Below, piece after piece: positions 21,338 to 31,239 of a stretch of DNA of 38,056 bases (within the stretch, counting starts at the first letter, position 1; every line of letters begins with the position of its first letter). The notes below the pieces were generated by a model. It was not told where the DNA came from. It ran no database searches and saw only the letters and a list, made by a program, of their open reading frames with translations. The stretch is from a bacterium MnTg02. GTDB taxonomy: Bacteria; Pseudomonadota; Alphaproteobacteria; Rhizobiales; BFAS01. The stretch spans positions 1 through 38,056 of the forward strand of contig BFAS01000375.1 in assembly GCA_008974985.1 (NCBI GenBank). Direction: 5' to 3'. The position numbers were made by a program, and so were the translations under genes.

Positions 21338-24300
21338 TCAGCCCTCCGCCACCGCTAACACCGCCCATTCCTCAGTCCGGGCGAGATGGTCATAATCGTC
21401 GAAGCGATAATCGAAACCGGGCCGGCGCGCCGCCCGGTAGGGCACTGCGCTATCGTCGTAGAGCGCGACCAGGCTCTTCAGGCCCGCAAGAGCGAACTCC
21501 GCGATATCGTCAGCCGACGAAATTTTCACCATATGCTGCTTGCCCGCCGGTTCGCCGCCGGATGCGGAGATATATCCTAAGTTGGCAATGAGATGGCCGT
21601 TGAGCCCCTCGAACCCGCCCGCATGAGCAATGGCTGCTTCGAGAGGAAGCTGCGGCGCCCGCAAACTTTTGACCGCGCTATCTGATGGAAACGCACCGGT
21701 CTTATAGTCATAAATGATGATCTGGCCGGACTCGTCGAGATCAATCCTATCGGCACGGGCGATGAGCACGAACTCACCCCCCGGCGCGTCAAATTCCAAA
21801 GCTCCGGAAATCTCCGTGGCGATCTTGGCCATGCCTTTCCGCCGCGCGCCTTCCGTCGCGGCGAACCAGTGGGAAAAACGCTCAAACCGGGGACGCCAGA
21901 ACGCCGCGACCCGGGCGTGGGCGCTGAACTCAGCCATGATCTCATCGGCGATTGCCAGCAGCTCTTCGGCGACATTGTTGGGAAGCTCAAGCGGATAGCG
22001 CGTCGTAAAGCGGTGCAAGGCTTGGTGAATGATGCGCCCGCGAAGGGCTGCATCCGGCTCCGCCCCCAATTCCGGCAATGGCTCGAGCCGCAAAATATGC
22101 CGTGCAAAGATGGCGTATGGGTTCTTTATCCACGTTTCGATCTCCGTGACGCTAAGCCGGCGCGGACGTGTCGCCACGGGCGGACACGGCGCCGGAGCCT
22201 CGGCCCTCTCCCGCGCCTCGATATTGTCCCGCGCCCGCGCCCAGCCGAGCCATGGCGTTTCCTGCGGCGTCGATAAGTCTTGTTGAAGACCGATACCGTT
22301 CAGGAAAGCCTCCATACGCAACAGCCAGCGCGATGCCACGGTTGGCACCCCACCAACTTTCGCAGCGCGTGTCAGGAACACCTCACTCGCCCCCAGAAGT
22401 TGGCCGAAATCTTGCGCGGAATGACCGATATGCTGCTCCGGAGCCGGCAAACCAAGCTCTTGGCGCATCGGCCTGTTCAGCCAAGGATCGGCATCTACCG
22501 CTTGTGGCCACGTCCCTTCATTGAGCCCGCCAAGGATCACAATATCTGTATGTTGCAGTCGAGCTTCGAGCGGCCCCCAGATGAACAAGCGGGGATGCAC
22601 TGGGGTCTGAGCTCTGAGCGCCACGCCTTGTACAAGGCTTCGATAAAAATCCGGGTAGTGGGCTGGGGCAATGTCTGGAGCGGGCGTTGCGCGATCGAGG
22701 AGGCCTGTCAGAAAGATCGCAATCGTCTCGCCAGCTTCACCACTCCAGATCGCGTCGCTCTCTCCCTCACCATTTTGCGCAAGCGTTTCGGCAACGGCAA
22801 TATGGGCAGCAGCATAGTCCTGCAGCGGCCGCTTCTCGCCTGAACCGATCAATCCAATCCAAGGTGCGAAGGCCTCCTCGATACGCACCAGAAGATCCGC
22901 TGCCCGCGTCCAGTCGCGCTCGCTTAAGCGCTGCAAGGCGCGGGTGCGAATGCGCCTCGAGTCAAGCTCGTCGCGTGTCCGCCTCAGAGCCGGGCCAAGC
23001 GCCGCCAAGCCCTCTTCGAGGCGGGGCCGGCGCAATGCCACCAGCTCCAGGGTCCGGGCCGCGGCGCGGATCTCGCCTGACTTCATTCCGAGCAAAGTTA
23101 GCGGATGCTTAAGTAAAGCCATCAGTTCTGACGGCGCGAAATTGGCGTTTACCGCACCCGCGATATGGTCCAGAAACGTGCCGGGAACCGTCTTCGACAA
23201 GGGGCGGCCCGCAGAATCATCGACCATCAATCCCCATTTGAGAAGGCGCGAAGAAACCCGCCGTGCCAAAATCCGGTCCGGCGTGACCAGAGCGGCGGTC
23301 TTGCCGGGCGTTTCTACCGCGTGCCGCATAATGAGAGAGACGGCCTCCGCTTCATCCTGCTCGCTCGGCGCGGCGATCGCTGAGATGGAGGTTAATGTCT
23401 CAGCAATTCTGGACCGTATCATGGGCTTATGGGCAACAGCGGTCCAAAGATCGGTGGTCTCCGCCGGACGCAAGGTTTCACTCACCAGGTGGAGGCGTCC
23501 TTGCAGCGCCTCGCCAGGTGCCGTGCGGGCGACATAGCGAACCTCGTCGCGCCCAGCGCCAAGCGTGTCGAGGAGACGCTTCATCGTATATTGCGGATGT
23601 TCCGGATGGCCATCAGTGATCTTGCCCCAACTTTCTTCATCCAGCTGAAGGTCCAACCCCGGAAGAATGACTGCGCCCTGGGGCAGATGAGCCACCGTCT
23701 TTAATAGAATCGCGGCGGCCGGGATGCTGCCCGTTATTCCAGCCGCAATGACCGGATGTGCCGGTGGATTGGCGGCCAGGCGCGCCGCCTCGGCGAGCAG
23801 CAACCGGTTCCGCCGGTCCATAGGGGAGGTCAAACCGCCTTCCCGCAGATAGGCCGGCCAATGCTCCGTCACGATTTTCAGAAATTCGAGCGTTAATTGC
23901 CAATGTTCGGAAAATATCTCGGGAACGATATCGTGGAGCTCTGAGAGATCCGCGCTTTCCGTTTCCACCATATCCATAAGGCCGCTGAGCTCCCGGGCAA
24001 GCGCGGAGGCTTGCGCTGGTGTCGCTGCAAATATCGAGTCGGATGTATTTGGATCGACGCGCCTCGCCTCATTCGTTACATCCGACCATCGCATCACCAT
24101 GGCCGTCAAAATGAGATGACGCTCCATATCGGAGACGGCAGGTGGTATCGAGAGCGCCGCTTCTCCGGCAAAAGCCGCCTCCTGCGACGGCTCAAGAAGC
24201 GACGCCTCTTCATCCACCTCGCCGATCGGCTGAATGCGCGGCAGAAGAACGGCGTCTCCCTTCGAGGCCCGCAAAAAGGCATCCCTGATCACCCGGCAGG

Positions 24301-24475
24301 CGCGCCGGGTCGGAAGAAGCACAGTCGCCCGCGTGAGTTCGAGCCTATCGGGAGCACCGCCACCTTCTACAGGCAGATCGCCAGCTAATATGGCGTTCGC
24401 CAAGCCATCGAGAAATGACGTCGTCTGGGGAATTGTATAAATATTGAGACCGCTTCGCCGCTCCACCGCCTCCAT
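21338..24475 (-). CDS. addB: Double-strand break repair protein AddB
   Basis: 1045 aa upstream of addA; C-terminal nuclease motif GQIIIYDYKTGAFPS, GGLNEGTWPQAVDADPWLNRPMR. Confidence 0.93.
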   Translation of the reverse strand: MEAVERRSGLNIYTIPQTTSFLDGLANAILAGDLPVEGGGAPDRLELTRATVLLPTRRACRVIRDAFLRASKGDAVLLPRIQPIGEVDEEASLLEPSQEAAFAGEAALSIPPAVSDMERHLILTAMVMRWSDVTNEARRVDPNTSDSIFAATPAQASALARELSGLMDMVETESADLSELHDIVPEIFSEHWQLTLEFLKIVTEHWPAYLREGGLTSPMDRRNRLLLAEAARLAANPPAHPVIAAGITGSIPAAAILLKTVAHLPQGAVILPGLDLQLDEESWGKITDGHPEHPQYTMKRLLDTLGAGRDEVRYVARTAPGEALQGRLHLVSETLRPAETTDLWTAVAHKPMIRSRIAETLTSISAIAAPSEQDEAEAVSLIMRHAVETPGKTAALVTPDRILARRVSSRLLKWGLMVDDSAGRPLSKTVPGTFLDHIAGAVNANFAPSELMALLKHPLTLLGMKSGEIRAAARTLELVALRRPRLEEGLAALGPALRRTRDELDSRRIRTRALQRLSERDWTRAADLLVRIEEAFAPWIGLIGSGEKRPLQDYAAAHIAVAETLAQNGEGESDAIWSGEAGETIAIFLTGLLDRATPAPDIAPAHYPDFYRSLVQGVALRAQTPVHPRLFIWGPLEARLQHTDIVILGGLNEGTWPQAVDADPWLNRPMRQELGLPAPEQHIGHSAQDFGQLLGASEVFLTRAAKVGGVPTVASRWLLRMEAFLNGIGLQQDLSTPQETPWLGWARARDNIEARERAEAPAPCPPVATRPRRLSVTEIETWIKNPYAIFARHILRLEPLPELGAEPDAALRGRIIHQALHRFTTRYPLELPNNVAEELLAIADEIMAEFSAHARVAAFWRPRFERFSHWFAATEGARRKGMAKIATEISGALEFDAPGGEFVLIARADRIDLDESGQIIIYDYKTGAFPSDSAVKSLRAPQLPLEAAIAHAGGFEGLNGHLIANLGYISASGGEPAGKQHMVKISSADDIAEFALAGLKSLVALYDDSAVPYRAARRPGFDYRFDDYDHLARTEEWAVLAVAEG

Positions 24476-24485
24476 TCTCCCACCC

Positions 24486-25202
24486 TCACAATCCGTGCTC
24501 TAACACCGCTTCGGCTTCGCCTAGCGCTGACGGCATCCCCACATGCATCCAAATACCATCTTGGCGAAGTCCATAGAGGCGGCCTTGCTCGATGGCGCTG
24601 TCCCAAAGAAGATTAAGCGAAAAGGCACCCTTAGGGCTGCCGAAAAAAAGTCGCGGGTGAATAATGGATACACCCGCAAAGACAAAGGGAACGACTTTCC
24701 TTTCCGCGCGACGCTCGATCAAACCATCCGGCGCCAATGCGAAATCACCCGGTCCGTGATAGCCGATACTTGTGGCGACCGGCGCCAGCAAAAGCAACGC
24801 GTCCATTTTATCCGCATTCCAAGCCGCGGCCATACGCTCCAAATTTGCACGAGGGGCTTCGAGCCAAACGGAATCCGAATTGTGGACATAGAAAGCGTCC
24901 GTGCCGAGACGCGGCAGCGCCTTTTTCACGCCACCGCCCGTATCGAGAAGCGCTTGGCGCTCGTCGGAGACTTCGATCCTTGGGATGTCACGACCGGCAA
25001 GATGGGCTTCCAGCTTATCGGCATGGTAATGCACATTGACGATCGCGGTTTCGACACCGGCGTCCGCAAGGCGGTCAAGAACATGATCAACCAGAGCTTT
25101 GCCGCGCAGCCGCACAAGCGGCTTCGGCAGATTGTCGGTTAGTGGGCGCATTCTTGTGCTCCGGCCTGCACCAAGAACCATCGCACGCTTTGGAGACCAC
25201 AT
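24486..25202 (-). CDS. murU: Nucleotidyltransferase family protein, MurU-like (N-acetylmuramate-1-P uridylyltransferase candidate)
   Basis: MVLGAGRSTRMRPLTDNLPKPLVRLRGKALVDHVL; adjacent to AmgK-like kinase domain. Confidence 0.82.
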   Translation of the reverse strand: MWSPKRAMVLGAGRSTRMRPLTDNLPKPLVRLRGKALVDHVLDRLADAGVETAIVNVHYHADKLEAHLAGRDIPRIEVSDERQALLDTGGGVKKALPRLGTDAFYVHNSDSVWLEAPRANLERMAAAWNADKMDALLLLAPVATSIGYHGPGDFALAPDGLIERRAERKVVPFVFAGVSIIHPRLFFGSPKGAFSLNLLWDSAIEQGRLYGLRQDGIWMHVGMPSALGEAEAVLEHGL

Positions 25203-25267
25203 GTTACGGCCACATATCCTTGAGTTTATCCTGAAATAGAATTGAGTCTGTATTCTTTAAAAGGGCT

Positions 25268-26815
25268 CTAAACACCCGGGACAGTGCCGCGCAATTCGCT
25301 TGGAAAATGCCTATCGAACCAAGTTTTAAGCTCGGCCAAGTCCGGATGCTGCAAATTGCGCCCGAGATAACTCCAAATCCGCGGCATGTGCTGCAAGTAA
25401 TTGCGCTTGTGGTCGCGCACGGCGAGGCGCGCGAAAATTCCAAGAATCTTGGTGTTTCGCTGGGCACCGAGAATGGCATAGGCTGTTTCGAACTCTGCAA
25501 GCTCGAATGATGGATCTTGCGCTGCACACGCTTCACAGTACCGAGCAAAAAGCTCCGCTTCAAGCGCCGCTGGAACATCGAGACGGGCATCCTGCAGAAG
25601 GGCGGCCAAATCATAAGCGGCATGACCGCTGACAGCGTCTTGAAAATCAATAACGCCAATATTCTGTGCTCCGCTACTGCCTTCAAGAACGAACAGATTG
25701 GGTGAGTGATAATCGCGCAGCACCCAGCCCTTCGAGCCGCTCAGGACCCGATCGAACAGCGGCGTCCACCGGGCAAGAAAATCTTGCTCGATCTCGTCCG
25801 GCGCCCTATCGCCCTTAACGGCGGGCCAATACCAGTCAATGACAAGCTTCACCTCAATCGTCAGCGCACCTTGATCATAATCCGGCAACCGATAAGAGGT
25901 GCCGTCAGGTAGGGACAATTTGGCGGGAATAGCTGCCCTCCGGAGCATCACCAGGACGTCTGTTGCCGGCCCATAAAATTCCGCAAGTGGCCGTCCCCCG
26001 CCAGCCTCGGCCATGAATCCGCGGCTACCCATATCCTCGAGAAGGAGAAAGCCATTGTCGAGATCGGCGGCATCGATCTCCGGAACCGAAAGACCGGCGC
26101 CTCGCAATGCTTCGGCAATAGCGACAAACGGCCGGATATCCTCGGCAAGATGGGCGAGCGCGCTATAAGGCCTTCCGCCGCTCACGGGCGGGCCGTCCGG
26201 TTGCCTGGGCGCGTCCATTAAAACTGCACGCCGTTCGCCGGCCGCAAGACGAATATAAGCCCGGCTCGAAGCATCGCCCTGCAAAAAGGCGCGGCGCGCC
26301 TGCCCCCACCCAGCCTCGCCCAGAAAAGCATTCATTGCTTGCAACCGGGCGAGCCTCGCCGACGCAGTGCCATGCCCGGTGAGCGTGATATGCCGCGTAC
26401 CGTCGGCACCATGGGCCTCGCCACGGTCCTCAAATAAGAATTCAAACCTGTCCTCGGGCAATAGGCCCGGAGCCCGTTCCGGCCACTCGATCAAAGTAAG
26501 ACCGTCGTTCAAAGCATCCTCGACACCCAATTCGAGCGCTTCCGAGGGATCGGCCAACCGGTAGAAGTCGAAATGGTGCACAGGCATTCGCGGCGTCGCA
26601 TATGTCTGGTGAAGTGAGAATGTCGGGCTCGGGATCTCCTCCCCGCCAGCCCCGCCCAAAAGCGATTGAATGAGCGCACGCGCGAAAGCGGTTTTGCCGG
26701 TCCCCAGCTCGCCTTTCAATGCCAAAAGATCGCCAGGCCGGACGATCGCAGCAATCTCCTCCGCCAAGCGCGCAAGAGCATCGAGATTGGGAACCTCGAA
26801 TGTGTGGGAAACCAT
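25268..26815 (-). CDS. tsaE: Bifunctional TsaE (tRNA t6A ATPase)/AmgK-like phosphotransferase fusion
   Basis: 515 aa: N-term LKGELGTGKTAFARALIQSLL, SPTFSLHQTY (TsaE); C-term aminoglycoside phosphotransferase-like region (FLQGDASSRAYIRL, WVLRDYHSPNLFVLE, IGVIDFQDAVSGHAAYDLAALLQDAR). Confidence 0.92.
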   Translation of the reverse strand: MVSHTFEVPNLDALARLAEEIAAIVRPGDLLALKGELGTGKTAFARALIQSLLGGAGGEEIPSPTFSLHQTYATPRMPVHHFDFYRLADPSEALELGVEDALNDGLTLIEWPERAPGLLPEDRFEFLFEDRGEAHGADGTRHITLTGHGTASARLARLQAMNAFLGEAGWGQARRAFLQGDASSRAYIRLAAGERRAVLMDAPRQPDGPPVSGGRPYSALAHLAEDIRPFVAIAEALRGAGLSVPEIDAADLDNGFLLLEDMGSRGFMAEAGGGRPLAEFYGPATDVLVMLRRAAIPAKLSLPDGTSYRLPDYDQGALTIEVKLVIDWYWPAVKGDRAPDEIEQDFLARWTPLFDRVLSGSKGWVLRDYHSPNLFVLEGSSGAQNIGVIDFQDAVSGHAAYDLAALLQDARLDVPAALEAELFARYCEACAAQDPSFELAEFETAYAILGAQRNTKILGIFARLAVRDHKRNYLQHMPRIWSYLGRNLQHPDLAELKTWFDRHFPSELRGTVPGV

Positions 26816-29382
26816 TACGCCGTTGCCGTAGCCTTCACCTGAGGGCTTGTTGTATCGGCCGCACTGGAGTTCGCGTCAACCTCAATCGGCGTTGATGCAG
26901 GCAGTCTCGCTGACCGAGGGCCAAATTCAGGGAACCGGACAGTAATCGACGTGCCGGCGCCTGGTTTCGATCTTAGGATCACGTTGCCGCCGTGCAGCTC
27001 CGCCAGGCTCTTCACAATCGACAGGCCAAGCCCGGCACCTCGATGCTTCGATCCTTGCGACCGGTTCTCAAAGCGCTCGAAGACTGCCTGGTGATATTCC
27101 TCAGGGATACCGCACCCTTGATCGACGATCGAGAAGGCGATCATATTGCCGTCCCGCTGGCAAATGAGAGTGATGCGGCTTCCTTCCTCGGAAAATCCAA
27201 TGGCGTTCGAGAGAAGATTGTACAAGATCTGAGTGACACGCGTTGCATCGCCCAAAAACCCGCTGACGGATTGCTCGACCCGAATGTCCAGACCGAGCTT
27301 TGCCCGAACCAGACGTTCCTTGACGCCAAGCGCTGCTGAGCGAATAACTTCCTCGACCCTAACGCTTTTCAGATTAAGCTCAAGCGCACCGGCATCGATC
27401 GTCGCAAGATCGAGAATATCATTGATGATCGAAAGAAGTGTGGCGCTGGAGGCGCGAATATCGCCCAAATATTCCCGTTGCTTGTCGTTAAGAACGCCGA
27501 TTTTCGTATCCGCCAGCAAATCAGAAAAGCCGATAATATTCGTCAACGGCGTCCGCAGTTCATAGGATACATTTTGAATGAAGTCGTTCTTGAGCCTGTT
27601 CGCCGCCTCGAGCGCTTCGTTGCGCTCGATCAACATGTTCTCGACGCGCTTGGAATCCGTAACGTCGACATAGGTCAGCAGAGTCGCTCCGTCGGGCAAG
27701 GGCAGGCACGCATAATCGATGATACTATCGTCGGCGCGATTAAGCTGACCTTCGAAATTCTGGCGATGATCGTGAATTGCCGTCACCGCACGCTTAAATT
27801 CCATCCAGGCGGTATTGTCATCATGCAAAACACTGCAGAGATTGATGATTTCATCGATATGCGGCCGCTTCTTAAGCTCATTGACATTGAGCTTCCAAAT
27901 CGCCGCAAAAGCAGGATTGAACAGCGTCAACCGTCCGTCAGTTGCAAACACGGCGACGCCTTCGGTCAAATTCTCAAGGGTCTCCTGCTGAACATGGAAT
28001 AGGGAGTTGTAACGGCTCTCCAGAGCAATGCGCTCGGTCGCGTCATCAAAAAGATAAGCGACGCCGCCATCAGGACGCTGTTCCGCCACCACATGGATGG
28101 ATCGTCCATCGGGCAAGTACCACCAATCCTCTCGCGGTTCACTGCTTTGATAACACTCAAGAAATTTGGCCCTCCAAACACGATAGTCCGCCTGTTCAGG
28201 CAAAAACCGAAGGGCCCGCAGCCGGTCGAGAATTTCGCCATCCTTGGGACCCGACTCAAGCCACTGATCCTCCAGCCCCCAAATATCTAAATAGGCTTGG
28301 TTGAAGAATGTCAGCCGCTGATCTGGGCCAAAGATTGCAACAGCTGTAGACACGCGATCGAGCGTTCGGGCATGCGCCGCGATGTGGCGGTCGAGATCGC
28401 CCTTAACCGTTTCAAGTGCGGCAATGTCGACGGCAAATCCCGCATTGCTGCTTCCCAATGGAACAACGATAACGTCGAAGGCCCGCCGTTCACCGCTAAC
28501 AATTGTGTGCAAACGCTCGCGAAATGTTTCGCCTCGCGCAAGCGCTGTATCGACGGCCTCCCGCTGCCGGGCTTCGAGAAGCTCCGTTTGCTGCTCTATC
28601 ACGGTTCCGGGATCCGGCGCGTCGACCACCGCCACATAGGCTTGGTTGACCCAATCAATCTTACCATCATTATCGCGAAACCAGATCGGCATGGGAACGG
28701 CTTCCAGCAACGCGCGGTTGGCCTTGATGATACCGCTGAGCTTTCTGTGCTTGTCGCAGATTTGCGCCAATTCGAGGCGCCGGCCTGCCAAGTCGCGAAA
28801 TTTTAAAATCAGACGGCTTCCCGCGGCGCGGCCGTCTGCCTCAAGATAAGCACTTGCGTTGGTCTTCAACATGACATTGAACGGGTCGCCATTTTCGAAC
28901 AGCCCATTCAGACCGCTTTCAAGCTCGCCGGCTGATTCCGGCTCCAGCCAACCGCGAAACTTCAGAAGCTGCCCGCCATCGCTTGGCACCCCAAGGCTTG
29001 GATCAAGTCCATTGGTTATCATGTGGGGATTGCCGGACTCTTCCCAGAAGATGAGAACCTGCGGCTCGGCTTTAAAGATCGCCTCGGCGGCGAGCAAACT
29101 CTTTTCAAGTGCCTCGACCTTGGCGGCAGCGCTTATCTGGGCCCGCTTCGCCCTGCGCGTTGCGCGCAGAAAGGAAAGCGCGGCCAGAACCGCGACAGCT
29201 ATGATTCCAGATAGGACACCGGCAACGAATAAATCGCGCGGATCAAATTCAATCCCCGATGCGGCAAGACTTCTCGCTGATACGTAAATTAAGAAAACGA
29301 CCGCGAGTACGCTTGCGCTGATCAGACTAACGCTGATCGCTACCGAACCGAGTTGCCCCTCTTGCCTGCTGGCAGCAAGCAT
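26815..29382 (-). CDS. divL: DivL-type PAS-domain sensor kinase with Tyr at phospho-acceptor site
   Basis: 855 aa; two N-terminal TM segments, multiple PAS-like regions, H-box NDFIQNVSYELRTPLTNIIGFSDLL (Tyr in place of His), intact N/G boxes (NLLSNAIGFS, DQGCGIP, GAGLGLSIV). Confidence 0.85.
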   Translation of the reverse strand: MLAASRQEGQLGSVAISVSLISASVLAVVFLIYVSARSLAASGIEFDPRDLFVAGVLSGIIAVAVLAALSFLRATRRAKRAQISAAAKVEALEKSLLAAEAIFKAEPQVLIFWEESGNPHMITNGLDPSLGVPSDGGQLLKFRGWLEPESAGELESGLNGLFENGDPFNVMLKTNASAYLEADGRAAGSRLILKFRDLAGRRLELAQICDKHRKLSGIIKANRALLEAVPMPIWFRDNDGKIDWVNQAYVAVVDAPDPGTVIEQQTELLEARQREAVDTALARGETFRERLHTIVSGERRAFDVIVVPLGSSNAGFAVDIAALETVKGDLDRHIAAHARTLDRVSTAVAIFGPDQRLTFFNQAYLDIWGLEDQWLESGPKDGEILDRLRALRFLPEQADYRVWRAKFLECYQSSEPREDWWYLPDGRSIHVVAEQRPDGGVAYLFDDATERIALESRYNSLFHVQQETLENLTEGVAVFATDGRLTLFNPAFAAIWKLNVNELKKRPHIDEIINLCSVLHDDNTAWMEFKRAVTAIHDHRQNFEGQLNRADDSIIDYACLPLPDGATLLTYVDVTDSKRVENMLIERNEALEAANRLKNDFIQNVSYELRTPLTNIIGFSDLLADTKIGVLNDKQREYLGDIRASSATLLSIINDILDLATIDAGALELNLKSVRVEEVIRSAALGVKERLVRAKLGLDIRVEQSVSGFLGDATRVTQILYNLLSNAIGFSEEGSRITLICQRDGNMIAFSIVDQGCGIPEEYHQAVFERFENRSQGSKHRGAGLGLSIVKSLAELHGGNVILRSKPGAGTSITVRFPEFGPRSARLPASTPIEVDANSSAADTTSPQVKATATA

Positions 29383-29605
29383 AACTTCCGCTCCAAATCA
29401 GCCCCCGTGATCTGTACGCGAAACCAAACGCTCCGACACACTCTATCCGGTGTGCGTGATCGTTTTTTGTAGTCGAATCAGTTGCTACCTTACAGAGACG
29501 TATCGATAAATCCTAGAACAGGCTGCACTTTTTCCCGCAATTCAACCCGCAAAGCACCATCGCAGCCGGAGTCCTCCTCATGCAGAGGATTAAGCAACCA
29601 TCCCG

Positions 29606-29624
29606 TTGCACGCCAAGCGTGCAA
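29606..29624. repeat. Perfect 8-bp inverted repeat TTGCACGC-CAA-GCGTGCAA
   Basis: Read directly; no T-tract on either side in a terminator-like position. Confidence 0.6.
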
Positions 29625-29640
29625 TATACGTCTAAATCGA

Positions 29641-29746
29641 CTAGAGCATGTTTGATGAACTCTAGTTCACCAAACATGCTCTAGTTCTTTGTTTCTACAC
29701 ATTTTCCGGACGTAAAACCGCACGCACTTTTCCTGAAAAGGCTCTA
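29641..29746. repeat. Bipartite intergenic element, copy B (abuts ahcY stop codon)
   Basis: 44-nt near-perfect palindrome CTAGAGCATGTTTGATGAAC-TCTA-GTTCACCAAACATGCTCTAG (29641-29684) followed by module ttctttgtttctacacattttccggacgtaaaaccgcacgcacttttcctgaaaaggctcta. Confidence 0.85.
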
Positions 29747-31144
29747 ATAGCGGTAATGTTCAGGTTTGAACGGTCCAGCCACTGGCACACCAATATAATC
29801 CGCTTGCTCTTGGCTCAGCGTCGTCAGCTTGACGCCCAAACGCCCGAGATGCAGCATGGCGACCTTTTCATCGAGAGCCTTTGACAGAACATAGACCTTG
29901 TTCTCATATTTGCCCGGGTTTTGCCAAAGATCGATCTGCGCCAGCACCTGATTGGTGAATGAGGCGCTCATCACGAAGCTCGGATGCCCCGTCGCGCAAC
30001 CAAGATTGACGAGCCGCCCTTCAGCCAGAAGAATGATGCGCTTACCATCGGGAAATTCGATCTCGTCGACCTGCGGCTTCACATTATGCCATTTAAAGTT
30101 TCTGAGGGCCGCAACCTGAATCTCCGAATCGAAATGGCCGATATTCGCCACGATCGCCCGGTCTTTCATGTCCCGCATATGATCAACGGTTATGACATCC
30201 TTATTTCCGGTCGTTGTAACGAAGATGTCTCCAACTGATACAACGTCCTCCAAGGTCGTAACCTCGTAGCCCTCCATCGCCGCTTGCAGAGCACAAATTG
30301 GATCAATCTCGGTTATCAGCACGCGGGCGCCTTGACCGCGAAGCGATTCCGCAGAGCCCTTGCCAACGTCACCATAACCGCAAACGACGGCGATCTTGCC
30401 CGCGAGCATGACATCGGTCGCCCGCTTGATGCCATCCACCAGGCTTTCCCGGCAACCATAGAGATTATCGAATTTAGACTTGGTAACGGAGTCGTTCACA
30501 TTGATGGCCGGAAATGGCAGATCGCCCTTGTCCTGCATTTGGTAAAGCCGGTGCACGCCGGTTGTGGTTTCCTCCGACACGCCTCGAATTTCTGAGCGAA
30601 TCTTGGAGAACCAGCCAGGCGAGCTGGCAAGCCGCTTGCGGATGGTCTCGAAGAGAACCGTCTCTTCCTCATTCGATGGGTTGTCGAGGACAGCTGGGTC
30701 GGTTTCCGCCTGGGCGCCAAGAATAACAAGCACCGTCGCGTCGCCGCCATCGTCGAGAATCAAATTCGCAGATTGACCATCTCCCCAATCGAAGAGCGCA
30801 TCGACGAAAGACCAATATTCCTCCAAACTCTCTCCTTTAAAGGCGAATATCGGAATATTCTCTACCGCGATCGCCGCGGCTGCATGGTCCTGTGTCGAAA
30901 AAATATTACACGACGACCACCGGACCTGCGCTCCGAGCGCTGTCAGGGTTTCGATCAGAACCGCTGTTTGGATTGTCATATGCAAACAGCCTGCAATGCG
31001 CGTGCCGGCCAAGGGTTGTGCGTCGCCAAATTCATCGCGGAGCGCCATCAATCCGGGCATTTCGGTTTCGGCTATGGCAATTTCTTTCCGCCCCCAATCG
31101 GCGAGCGAAATATCAGCAACTTTGAAATCGGAAAATTCGGTCAT
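29744..31144 (-). CDS. ahcY: Adenosylhomocysteinase
   Basis: 466 aa; [23 protein letters not shown]-term [15 protein letters not shown]. Confidence 0.97.
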   Translation of the reverse strand: MTEFSDFKVADISLADWGRKEIAIAETEMPGLMALRDEFGDAQPLAGTRIAGCLHMTIQTAVLIETLTALGAQVRWSSCNIFSTQDHAAAAIAVENIPIFAFKGESLEEYWSFVDALFDWGDGQSANLILDDGGDATVLVILGAQAETDPAVLDNPSNEEETVLFETIRKRLASSPGWFSKIRSEIRGVSEETTTGVHRLYQMQDKGDLPFPAINVNDSVTKSKFDNLYGCRESLVDGIKRATDVMLAGKIAVVCGYGDVGKGSAESLRGQGARVLITEIDPICALQAAMEGYEVTTLEDVVSVGDIFVTTTGNKDVITVDHMRDMKDRAIVANIGHFDSEIQVAALRNFKWHNVKPQVDEIEFPDGKRIILLAEGRLVNLGCATGHPSFVMSASFTNQVLAQIDLWQNPGKYENKVYVLSKALDEKVAMLHLGRLGVKLTTLSQEQADYIGVPVAGPFKPEHYRY

Positions 31145-31196
31145 CGGAGATACACCGTTGCTCTCTTTTAGATTTGCTTATGTTTCAGGATGGGCA

Positions 31197-31239
31197 AGGC
31201 GGGCTCGGCGAAATGTTTCGCCGCAAATTTATCCCGCCC
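31197..31239 (-). promoter_or_regulatory. Nested hairpin in the ahcY 5' leader
   Basis: + strand AGGCGGG ct CGGCGAAA tg TTTCGCCG caaatttat CCCGCCC: 8-bp inner stem and 6-7 bp outer stem, ~50 nt upstream of the ahcY start codon on the minus strand. Confidence 0.5.

Noticed and set aside
25204-25686. 160-aa minus-strand ORF overlapping the 3' end of the tsaE/amgK fusion
   Set aside because: Alternative frame of a well-supported gene; no recognisable motif.
29444-29470. Possible terminator CACAC-tctatccg-GTGTG followed by TTTTTT on the + strand
   Set aside because: Only a 5-bp stem, and the T-run starts ~9 nt after the stem; no + strand gene upstream to terminate.
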